From Pezizomycotina sp. ARF18 (Eukaryota; Ascomycota), in NCBI GenBank assembly GCA_002224055.1, contig AZLU01000097.1:89054-147839 (forward strand): a DNA stretch of 58,786 nucleotides, given 5' to 3'. Position numbers and translations under genes: made by a program. Every line of letters begins with the position of its first letter. Within the stretch, counting starts at the first letter, position 1. Below, in pieces: positions 50,444 to 58,786 of this stretch. The notes beneath the pieces were generated by a model. It saw nothing but the letters and a program-made list of their open reading frames with translations. It did no database searches and was not told the origin of the DNA.

Positions 50444-50978
50444 GGAAGCATTTAGGTCGCGGTTTGGCGCGATGGAGTTATGTTCTTCTATTCAAGATTG
50501 TTTTTCTCCAGTTATTCACGAGGAGTGAAGCTGATGATTCAGTCTCCAGTTCATGTTGAAGACCCTAGAAGTGCCGTTGTTTTCCTGCGTGCTTTATGAT
50601 TTGCTTGACAAACTTGTAAATATCCCTTATGTTTGTCCTCTGTATTTTCATTTTTAAGATGAACACTACTAGTCGTTCTCGCAATCGAGGGGACTATTGG
50701 GGCCTCTTTTCAGCGATAAATACCATAAATTGAACAATTTGATAAGCGTATCAAGCTAGAAACTTCTAGGACGCTCATAGATGGTCAAGCGCAAAATAAA
50801 AGAACACACTGCGCAAATACACCGTGAAATATACAATAGGAAATCCACAGTCCGGAATTGCGGCGTGGGTTTGTAGATACCTATGGGATTTTAAACTCAA
50901 ACCCTTTGCTCTCAGGAATCTCCGAAACCCAAAAGTTGAATGTAATTGGCCCGAAATTACCTAGGAAGACTTAAAAAG

Positions 50979-51073
50979 CAACAAAAAAAAAAAGGAAAAA
51001 AAGGAAAAAAAAAAAAGGAAAAAAAAATTTGTCTTTATACTTAAGTATATACGAGACCAAGTGAAAAAAAAAA
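50979..51073. repeat. A-rich block with AAGG interruptions
   Basis: Successive runs of 8-13 A are separated by GG or short mixed sequence; it is simple-sequence DNA. Confidence 0.85.
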
Positions 51074-52137
51074 AAATTTTGGCGAAATTCACCTGGCCCT
51101 TGCCGGAATCTATTGTTGGAGCACTTGTTAGAATCATATATTTCAAGTCATCTGATGGAGGTGAGAATTGAAGACTTACCGAACGGGGCTATTTTGATGT
51201 TAGTCCCCTATTGAACAATCTTGAATGGTTGATTTGGATCGGCACAATTTTCACTTACGCTCCCGCAGTCTGGCTCCACGTAACACACGTAGGGGTATAC
51301 CCGAAGCGAGAATTGTACCACTCAACCACAAGGGCTTGTTGTTTGGTTGGAGACCGTGAGCCGGAATTGCCTATATAAAATTCGTAAGTTTAAGCCGTGG
51401 AATTTATAAGGTTAATTAATTAAACCTTGCTTTTAATGGAAGTTTTGTTGCACGATTTTGTCGTGCTGCTTGGAATACGCATACACTTTGTTTTGCGTGG
51501 GGTGATCAAAGATTGCCTCAAGCTTCAGGGATTGTGAACAAGGTTTGGAAATTAAATGTAAAGCTAGTAGCGTATTGTATTGAGTTAGAAGGGTCACGTC
51601 AGCGAGCTATAGCAGAGTTATTCTTATGTGCTCTGGTTTTGCGACGGAGGTATCTTGATATTTTTTACCGTTAATCTTCCAAGCCCGACAATCTCTTTAG
51701 TACAGGTACTGAGTCTCCGCCGGCTTCTGATTACTTTGAAAACCGTGCTATAATGAAGTTAGGATCTAAAATATTGCCGTGGCAAGTCTTCAGTCAGGGC
51801 TTTTCAAATGATGCACGAGAGCATATGCGGGTTGAATGAGTGCACGAACGCTATCTCTTCCGTAATGGCTTTCCATGGGCAATAAGTGAACTGTGATTGG
51901 TCATACTCGATCCTAGTCAGTGCGAGTTTAGCGGTGGAAATCACGAGCCCCGAGAGACGCCTCATCATTAATTCACCTCATATCCAGCTATTGTATTATG
52001 CTGGTGCAAGAGATAAGGAAACAATAATAAGTTCCGAATAGTTCAAGCTTTATCTACTTCTTGGGTGTAAAATGACGCTGCGGTGTTTATTTCGTACAGA
52101 AAGCCTCCGCTCGACAAAACACGCTCATGCGCCAAGA

Positions 52138-52601
52138 ATGGACAACCCCGAACACCCCCAAAAAGAAACTAACCGTGTTCTTGAAGAAAAGCTATGGCCA
52201 CTGTTTTTGAAGCTATACTCCGTTTTATTTTTCGTTGTAGGTTGGGAAGTCATATCGTGAACTATTACGATTTGAAAATCGTACACAGGACCGACCAACC
52301 TACGACCACCAGAATGAAAACCTGCTCGCCCAAACATAATCATGGAGGAAAACCGACGCCGTATTTCAAAGCAGGGCCGAAAGTTTAAATTAAAATACTG
52401 TGAAATGATTAGATGTGGATGTGGTTTGGTGATCACCTCAACATCCCGATCCATCTTCCTGAAGCCGAGATTCCTGGATCGTACGCTAGCCTTAAACTCT
52501 TCAGAACAAGTCACCTCAAGTGCCATAACTACCAAAACCAAACATCAGCATGTGAACCAGGACCGCTAAATGGATCGAGACGCTTATTCATTCCGGAGTA
52601 A
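52138..52601 (+). CDS. Unrecognised gene fragment (frame-interrupted)
   Basis: From an ATG at 52138 the product starts MDNPEHPQKETNRVLEEKLW, then LYSVLFFVV. Further frames give RLGSHIVNYYDLKIVHRTDQ and a Thr/Lys-rich part, then MWMWFGDHLNIPIHLPEAEI and PGSYASLKLFRTSHLKC with a TAA at 52599-52601. The pieces follow each other on one strand with small frame changes, as in the other genes of the window. I do not recognise the family. Confidence 0.3.
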
Positions 52602-52609
52602 TAATGAAG

Positions 52610-53220
52610 GTGAGGGTAAAGCATTTTCAGGTTTTGGAGGTTGCCTGTGTATGATTCTAGTTTCTAGGCAAAATTAGTTTTTCACAGTAAACAAAGGTTC
52701 TCAAGTACGGTTCTAGAAACAATTGAATATGCTATTTAGCGCAGCTCGCGGAGGCGCTTTCAATGGCGCACGTAGTTTTAACTCGAGTTGTGTTTCGATC
52801 TGCCACCGATTACCACTATTCATTAGTGGAGGTCTTGCCATGAGGGTCCCGACGCTTTGTGATCACTACCCGAAACAAACGTTCCCAAACACTAGATCTG
52901 CTGAGTGATAAAGTGGCCCTTAGATGCCCTCTAGCCATGCGCACAAACTCCCGCTCCGCATTTGCTTTGATGATATGTGTCCTCCACCTCCAATGGAGGT
53001 TATTCGAAAGTCTACTAGTTGACGCGGCCTTCGTCCTTCGTTTTCTGAACTATCTGAATGGGGTGACTCGACCACCTTTCGTGAAGTGTTATTAATCACA
53101 CATTCAACCAACTTACTACGGCGAATACAATTTTGTATATAACTTGTTGTTATTTGATATGTTAGAAACCATTATTTGGAATTTTTCAGTATATATTCGA
53201 TGAGTCGTCAAATTTCATGT
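52610..53220. other. Stretch with short overlapping open frames only
   Basis: Frames of 60-78 codons overlap on both strands at 52723-53111 but show no motif and cannot be ranked. Nothing else is recognised. Confidence 0.35.
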
Positions 53221-53224
53221 AATT

Positions 53225-53990
53225 CTTTCTTGGCCTCAACCAATATGACCAAATGATATTCTCTTAACATTACAATAGCATATTTCAGAACAAGCTAGCT
53301 GAGCTGTATCGAGTTATCTAGATTTGAAGGCGGGTGAGATATGTTGCGAACCATCAGGTCTGAATAATTTCATTTTCAAGTCGTTATACTTGCCGACGCG
53401 CTTAACAGAATAATTTCTTAATGAAACAGAAATATTGAAGTCTCTAACTACTCTAAGCTGCGAAACCAAAAGCAATACGTGATCAAGCTACCCTTCCTGC
53501 ATTATGAACTTACATTGGTTTTTCAAAGGAGACTAGGGTTGGGATTCCCTAGTAGATGCGAATATATCAATTCGTTGAATATTCTCTCGTAAATATGGCG
53601 ACGATTCAATCACTGCTCAATCGGATATGATCAAGTAGTATAACCTCAACATTTGATTTAATGGATTCTAATGAGCTAGCTGAGCTAAATCGAGTTTAGT
53701 AATTTTCAAGCTAAGGTAGCATATGTTGAGGAGTTTCGTTTCTTCAATACTTAGTTTTCTGCTCGTGACACTTCCTAGAAAACGTTGGCGCTGAAGTTTT
53801 TTGAAAAATGATTGATAGCGGCACTTCCAACTACTTCATATTATGGAATAAAGAGCGTATTATAATGCGGATAGCTTTCCTGCATCAAGATATGACCTTA
53901 TGTTTAACAGGAGGCTAGGGTTGAGACACATCCGTACACCCAATAGCAGTTCGTAAGCAAGTTCGTTCGTCAAATACCCAATTTGAGCTT
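53225..53990. repeat. Diverged tandem duplication, unit about 383 bp
   Basis: Two neighbouring stretches share ordered words at a constant offset: GAGCTAGCTGAGCT-like words at about 53291 and 53673, TTCCTGCAT at about 53494 and 53878, and GGAGACTAGGGTTGGG versus GGAGGCTAGGGTTGAG at about 53528 and 53910. Many differences look like C-to-T or G-to-A changes, as expected from repeat-induced point mutation (RIP). The outer borders are approximate. Confidence 0.5.
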
Positions 53991-55600
53991 CTCCCTCAAT
54001 ATCGCGTGCGTCAACTATGGACTCTCCAAAAATCTAAATGCACCAATCGATGCGCCTCCTCCAACTGGCTTGAATGATGTGAGTATTTTGTTATAAGAGG
54101 GCGAGTCAGGATGTTCTGATTTGGTAAATTGAATTTGGAGGTCGTTAGAAGGAAAAAGCTTCGCGAGTGGGGGCTTCCGCGTTATAGCAGGTCACCTCCG
54201 GGATTTGAACGGTATGCGCCGTTTGCCGCCGTAGTGAGCCTTGGTACTCACCAACCGCCCTCCCCGTTAAACCATAAGCCGAGGACCCGCGCGATCCGTA
54301 TAACCAGCAACTCCCTCTCTTTTTTTTTTAAAAAAAAGACCCTCAGGGGCCCACCCAAGCTTGACGGAAGGCTAAGATCGTCATTATGGAGATATAGCTT
54401 TCTCCCTTCTTCGCCTTAGATTCGCACTTGTTTACTGACCGTGGAAAGAACATATAAACATTGCGTAACCTCCGAGTTGATTGAAATAGTTGCGTATGGC
54501 ATTTGCCCTTTTCATTAAAGGCCGATTGAGGGAGACCAAGTGCCAAGTGTCGGTCGGTCGCTTTTGAAAATTTAAAATACAACATCGAAGTGGGTATTAG
54601 TTCTCTACGAGAGCGAGCCGAATGAACCACATTAATCTCTAACCTTATTGCAATATAGAACGTTTGGAGGGGATTAAAGAGCGGATATATCACAGAGAGT
54701 GTACGTATGAATATCGACCGATAAACCACCTCGCGGCGAAATATTCTGGGGAAACATTGTATGATTCGTCCCGCTGCGCCGAGCCGATGTAAGCGGCTCG
54801 TTTAATTGTTCGGCACGATTTTTTACTACAGAAGGAAGTGATATACTTTCTGTATGGTCGTGGGTGACAGGTAAAGGGAGTGTGGGTGGATGGTTCAAGA
54901 AAACTCTATCGCCCCATGCTTAGGTTGTTGCATTACACAAACTGGGATAATGTTATCGCGCGAGACTTTTAAAATAGCTGAAGTGGTTAGCTTCAACCCT
55001 TAGTCCAAGAAACGCAACCCAGTGTCAGTGAATGGCCCTCGTATAAGTTAGTAACCTGTGAACAATCTAAAGGCATTCAAAGTTACGGAGGGGTTTGAAT
55101 CGCTCTTTCAGCGTAGCTATTTACATCTTTATCGACTGCCATAATAATTTAGAGTATAATATCAAAATTACCTCAAGTCTAATCTATTTCTTAAGGAAAA
55201 TGGCGGTTAATCAGAATATTGAGAGAATTTAAGCCAACACTCAATTAAAATTTCTTTATACATCTTTTGGGGTCTGCAAGGGCATGCACAATCTCGACGT
55301 GGGCTCGCACTCGCTTTCGTATTTAAGCCTTTATCTGGTCATTATTAATCCGTAATTTGTTTCTGGTTTTTTGTACGTTCATCTTGGCTACTGTGGAGAC
55401 AGTTTATGGATTCCTGGCTCATAATCGCAACTGTCCACGGCGACCAGGAGTAGACAGAAAGTTAGAGCCTCGATATTCAAGTTTCTCCTTTGTCTTCCAT
55501 TTCTGTTATTTGGTTCTAATACGGCTCATTTTTTTTTCATGTTAAGGCTCTTGCACAAACCGATCAGTAGCCTAGAAAAGTTTTTTTTTTTGCAGCTTAT
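53990..55600. other. Gene-poor stretch
   Basis: No gene is recognised. A tRNA-like T-loop word near 54200 was tested and does not fold (see rejected items). Confidence 0.4.
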
Positions 55601-55621
55601 ATATGGCACTGAGCTGACGTG

Positions 55622-55990
55622 ATGTCAGTCCTCTGGCACCTGAATCTCAGAGTGGCAAACATTTTTAATGTTCCAAATGATGGGCTGCACATTGAAATTT
55701 TCATACCCAATCCTAGAAACATCGGAACTCGCCATAGAGATTCAGGGGGGGGCAAGACAGATACAGACTGTCTTATTGCTTAAGCGACGATGTTCTGCGT
55801 TTATTTTCATAGCGACCAAGAGAACACCTACGATTTGTATGACAAGACACGTGAGCTTCTCTCTTCTCAACGTACGAAAAACTTCTATCGCAACTATGGA
55901 AACATCGTGCTAGTGGACACTTCGGACGTAGCGGAGATTTTTATTTACACCATAAACAACTGCCGATGCAGGATACAAAAATTTTACTAG
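55622..55990 (+). CDS. Unrecognised open segment interrupted by one stop
   Basis: One frame reads MSVLWHLNLRVANIFNVPND then GLHIEIFIPNPRNIGT up to a TAA at 55780-55782. It continues in the same frame from 55790 with MFCVYFHSDQENTYDLYDKT and GNIVLVDTSDVAEIFIYTIN up to a TAG. An 8-G run at about 55745 lies in the first half and could hide an indel. The sequence looks protein-like, but I do not recognise it and no start or splice context is clear. Confidence 0.25.
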
Positions 55991-55999
55991 AAAAAGTTT

Positions 56000-57215
56000 C
56001 AGGCGTTTCGTTTCTCCACTTAAGATGTGAGAAACGTGTATCTTATCGTGGCCATGATCTTCACTTTCGAATATAGATAGAACAATGAAATACTTAAATA
56101 TGAAGAAACCCCCGTTAACCGGATAGAACCCTCTGCCCTTAACCCTAAAAGATGGTTGGACGCCTCCTACCGAGGATCATGACTTTGTTTGTGAAATAAA
56201 CTTTGGCAAAGGTGGTGGATCGAAGCGGGACGACTGCTTTCGGCAAAAAATAGAATGGCGCTGATTGGCTGAACCTGTGCTGTCTATACTGTTGGAACTC
56301 GGCGTCGCCTAATTGGCTGCTATTTCGACCGGCGGAAGAAAAAACGCCTGCAGCAGATCTTCAAGGATTTCTTCCGTGGAGAAGATAAGAGGATTACCTG
56401 GAGTACAGATACACGACAGGCTCCCGGCCACTTCAGTTCATTTTTGCTTTACCCAGATTTTTCTCGGTGTACCAGCAGCTCCCCGTTGCAAGATGTATGG
56501 CTATTTTGTGTCGCATTTACATGCCGAGAGTTCGCCAAGTGTTCTGCAAGGGGCTCGCAGACCATAGTGGCTGACGGAGCGATACCGAGAAGGTTAAGGG
56601 TTAGGTGTTAGGGTTTTCTTCGGTCCTTCTAACCTAGATTAGATACATTTTGATTCTACGGTGCATTTAGTTTCCCTTATTCGGAGGTATTCCATATTGG
56701 TTTCCTTGCATCTTTCGTTTCCAAATGTGCAGTAAACTTTGGCGAAGCAGAGATTGGGTAAGACGTTAATGTCGGGGAAGCTCTCGGATTCTTGGGTTTC
56801 AGCTAGACGGAAGATACGTTTATTAACCCTAGGATGCTCGGTTTCTATTACGTTTTTGAAAATATGCGAGTGTTCCTGCAGCCATATTTGACGAGGAAAG
56901 AGGGGATTCGTTAAGGTTTCCCTAATTACATTTCGACACTATGATGAACTGGCGCCATGATGCTATACTATCGCGACTGCTGGTGTTGTTATCGCGCGAC
57001 CTTAGAATTGATTATAAAGACGCACGAACCCACGTTAACAGTCTCGGATCAACCAGACATCACAGATCGGTTTCTCAGCAAAGAGGAATATCTCTCTACC
57101 CTCCGTTTTTAATCCTCAATAGAAATCCATCGTTCATAAAGGTCATTATTCGAAATGGCGGACGTAACTCCAGCTGCTAACCACATGAGATATTTATCCA
57201 CTTCATCCTGAACCC
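56000..57215. other. Gene-poor stretch with telomere-like words
   Basis: Protein-like pieces near 56313-56567 (for example RKKKRLQQIFKDFFRGEDKR) cannot be assigned. The remainder holds scattered CCCTAA/TTAGGG words. Confidence 0.35.
56594..56613 (+). repeat. Telomere-like words, TTAGGG type
   Basis: TTAAGGGTTAGGTGTTAGGG holds three degenerate TTAGGG-like units. A CCCTTAACCCTA word in the opposite orientation lies at 56136-56147. It is too short to be a telomere. Confidence 0.4.
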
Positions 57216-57220
57216 CTTCA

Positions 57221-57427
57221 ATGACCGCCGCAAAGAACTACTGGCACAAAAAGTCGCGCTACATCATATCCGACATGGCGGACTTTTACCAGCAGTACCC
57301 CAACGCTACGAACCGCCAGATCGGAAGATTCCTCGGTTGCGATGATACGACCGTGGAAGAGCTGATCGCCAATACAGTCGGATATATACTAACCATTCAG
57401 ATACGCTCAAGGAGGCCGTGCTGTGGA
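57221..57427 (+). CDS. Small open frame with helix-turn-helix-like segment
   Basis: An ATG at 57221 opens MTAAKNYWHKKSRYIISDMA then YPNATNRQIGRFLGCDDTTV, whose RQIGRFLGCDDTTVEEL part resembles a helix-turn-helix. The listed frame runs to 57430; a one-base change after about 57383 would let it continue into LKEAVLWMNETLRYSPRTFH. It may be its own small gene or a misread 5' part of the next gene. Confidence 0.3.
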
Positions 57428-58648
57428 TGAATGAGACGCTGCGGTACTCCCCACGGACTTTCCACGAAGCCTAGGGTTTCGATGCTACGATTTTTACGCT
57501 GATGCGTTGGTAATTGTTGTTGTGAGCGGAGGATTTACTCGAGGCATATATTATGGGGGTTTGCTGATGTCGATTGGGCCATGATCGCGGCTACGGTAAG
57601 CTCAAGTACAGACCATTATGGAAAGCTTCCAATAGTAAACTAACGATTCATGTCCCATTAGATTATTACCCTGACTTTCAGTTGGTTGACGTGGTTAATT
57701 TCACTTTTGGTGTAAGTCTCCTCAATATATAGCTCAGCTCGTTAACAGCCACGTGAATTATAACGTAACTTATTCTTGCGATACAGGGACATCTCGGCGC
57801 CTGGGAAATCACCGGCTATCAGCACCTTCTAAACAAAAAGTTCAACTTCGTCCTCTGGATCATCGCCCTCGTCATGCTTTGGATCATTAAAGTCTCCCCG
57901 TTACTTTCTACTACCAACTTACAAACTGGCGACCGCTTCGGATCGCCATCTGGGTCGTATTTGAGTATTCTCACCGCAAGCACTATCGCTGGTGAATTCG
58001 GGTATATTTTCCAATGCTCACCGGTTGATTGGTGGTTGAGGATGTCTTATACTGGTTTACCCAAGGAGGCATTGTTCTTATGATGCTAGGGTTTACGAAT
58101 ATTTTTACGGACGCAGTTATCTGGTAAGAAAATCTCCTCCCATTCCGCCTTCCGCCCCCGTAGAATTAATAATGACGGTACAAAATAGGATTATGCCCAA
58201 TGCCCCTCCTCTGGAAGCTCCAGTCCCCCAAGAAGGACCGCAACTGGGCCGTCTTCATCTTCGGTCTAGGCCTCGTATCTGCATCGCCGGGGCTTCAAGC
58301 TCTACGAATCTATAGGGCTGGTTGGGTCTACAGACTTCGCTCCAAGACAACGGCGGCGGCATGACTACCCTGTTTGGAAATTGGAGCCGCTGTGCGCGAT
58401 TATTTGCGCGAGTTTGCCCGCGTTGAGGTTTGGCGAGGAAGTATGCGCCGAAGTTGGTTTCTTACGGCGGAGGAGACGGTGGCGCAGGAGGAGAATGGGA
58501 GGTGACGAGGGCGGATGTTGAGAACGGCGTACAGTATACTGGGAGCGATGTGGCGCTTAGTCCTGTGGCGGAGGCAAAGCAGTTGGCTATTGTTAGCACT
58601 GAGAGTCATGGCAGTAATCGGGAAAGTCCCAGGAGTCGGCAGCCGTAA
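57428..58648 (+). CDS. Fungal-rhodopsin-like seven-helix membrane protein (frame-interrupted)
   Basis: It belongs to the large, mostly uncharacterised fungal family of plasma-membrane proteins with a rhodopsin-like domain. Segments in order are RIYSRHILWGFADVDWAMIA, IITLTFSWLTWLISLL, GHLGAWEITGYQHLLNKKF, LWIIALVMLWIIKVSPLL, YYQLTNWRPLRIAIWVVF, GYIFQCSPVDWW and GFTNIFTDAVIW. Next come MPLLWKLQSPKKDRNWAVFI and EPLCAIICASLPALR. IFQCSPV and the KK-D-R-NWA loop are typical of the family. Introns with good signals lie at 57596-57661 (branch ACTAAC), 57710-57786 and 58124-58188. Repair of CCC to CCCC near 58197 restores the frame at the last splice. A Gly-rich then acidic tail ends at a TAA (58646-58648). 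The start at 57428 (MNETLRYSP) is uncertain, because stops interrupt the first 130 bases. Confidence 0.65.
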
Positions 58649-58786
58649 GATAGATACGACGCCAATGGTGCTCATGGATTTGAACTGGGCACATCGATTT
58701 AATTTCTTAGACTTAAGTAGGAAACTTGATAAATAAGGTAATAATGTTTAATAATCTGGAAGTTTCTCTAAAAGATTGTCACAGGA

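Larger units (their letters stand above)
50380..52130. other. Gene-poor stretch with A/T tracts
   Basis: No gene is recognised. It holds the T tract at 50415-50443 and the A-rich block at 50979-51073. Sequence between about 51.2 and 52.0 kb is T-rich on the + strand and without coding character. Confidence 0.45.

Noticed and set aside
45591-51860. A shared 16-base word (CGAACGCTATCTCTTC) at about 45593 and 51844, as a sign of a dispersed repeat
   Set aside because: The similarity does not extend beyond the word, and one such match is expected by chance in a window of this size.
54190-54290. A tRNA-like T-loop word (GGGATTTGAAC on the + strand) that could mark a minus-strand tRNA
   Set aside because: The bases on either side do not form a five-pair T stem, and no matching acceptor or anticodon arm is found at the expected distances.
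57380-57480. MNETLRYSP as a cytochrome P450 K-helix (ExxR)
   Set aside because: There is no heme-binding loop or any other P450 segment nearby; the following sequence fits a rhodopsin-like membrane protein instead.
1-58786. CRISPR arrays, bacterial operons or integrase-type mobile elements
   Set aside because: There are no regularly spaced repeats, and the introns and gene families are fungal. No transposase, reverse transcriptase or tyrosine recombinase motif was seen.

Overview
The window looks like nuclear DNA of a filamentous ascomycete (Pezizomycotina). The evidence is a HET-domain/ankyrin gene, a GABA-type amino acid permease, a fungal-rhodopsin-like membrane protein, small SANT/Myb-like proteins and F-box proteins, together with short introns (about 50-80 bp) that have GTA(A/T)G(T) donors, CTAAC-type branch sites and YAG acceptors. 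Species cannot be named from sequence alone.

Layout. 1-5.4 kb: gene-poor, T-rich. 5.8-10.2 kb (-): HET domain plus ankyrin repeats. 10.5-15.9 kb: gene-poor, T-rich. 15.9-18.6 kb (+): paralogue A of an unrecognised family that I read as USP-like (ubiquitin-specific-protease-like). 21.3-23.5 kb (+): paralogue B, which lacks the peptidase half. 24.3-26.3 kb (+): one clear and one doubtful SANT/Myb-like gene. 27.1-29.0 kb (+): APC-family permease. 29.7-30.4 kb (+): probable F-box gene. 30.8-33.5 kb: two unrecognised genes. 34.0-35.4 kb (-): F-box gene. 36.8-37.2 kb (+): zinc-finger-like fragment. 37.7-41.2 kb (-): paralogue C of the USP-like family. 41.3-49.7 kb: gene-poor, A-rich. 49.8-50.4 kb (+): secreted Ser/Thr- and Cys-containing protein. 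50.4-57.2 kb: mostly gene-poor, with a decayed tandem repeat and telomere-like words. 57.4-58.6 kb (+): rhodopsin-like membrane protein.

Two things stand out. First, nearly every gene is broken into several frames by single-base gaps that mostly fall in short homopolymers, while splice sites and conserved codons remain intact. This suggests an unpolished long-read assembly, or else very recent indel-only decay; coordinates below therefore span several frames. Second, paralogues A and C carry a conserved Cys box, two CxxC pairs about 70 codons apart, and a G-[ST]-H-F box with an Asp 16 residues later, in the order found in USP-type deubiquitinases. Around this lie two F-box genes (possible ubiquitin-ligase adaptors) and a HET gene (self/non-self recognition), giving an accessory, ubiquitin-flavoured neighbourhood. 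The functional link is inference only.
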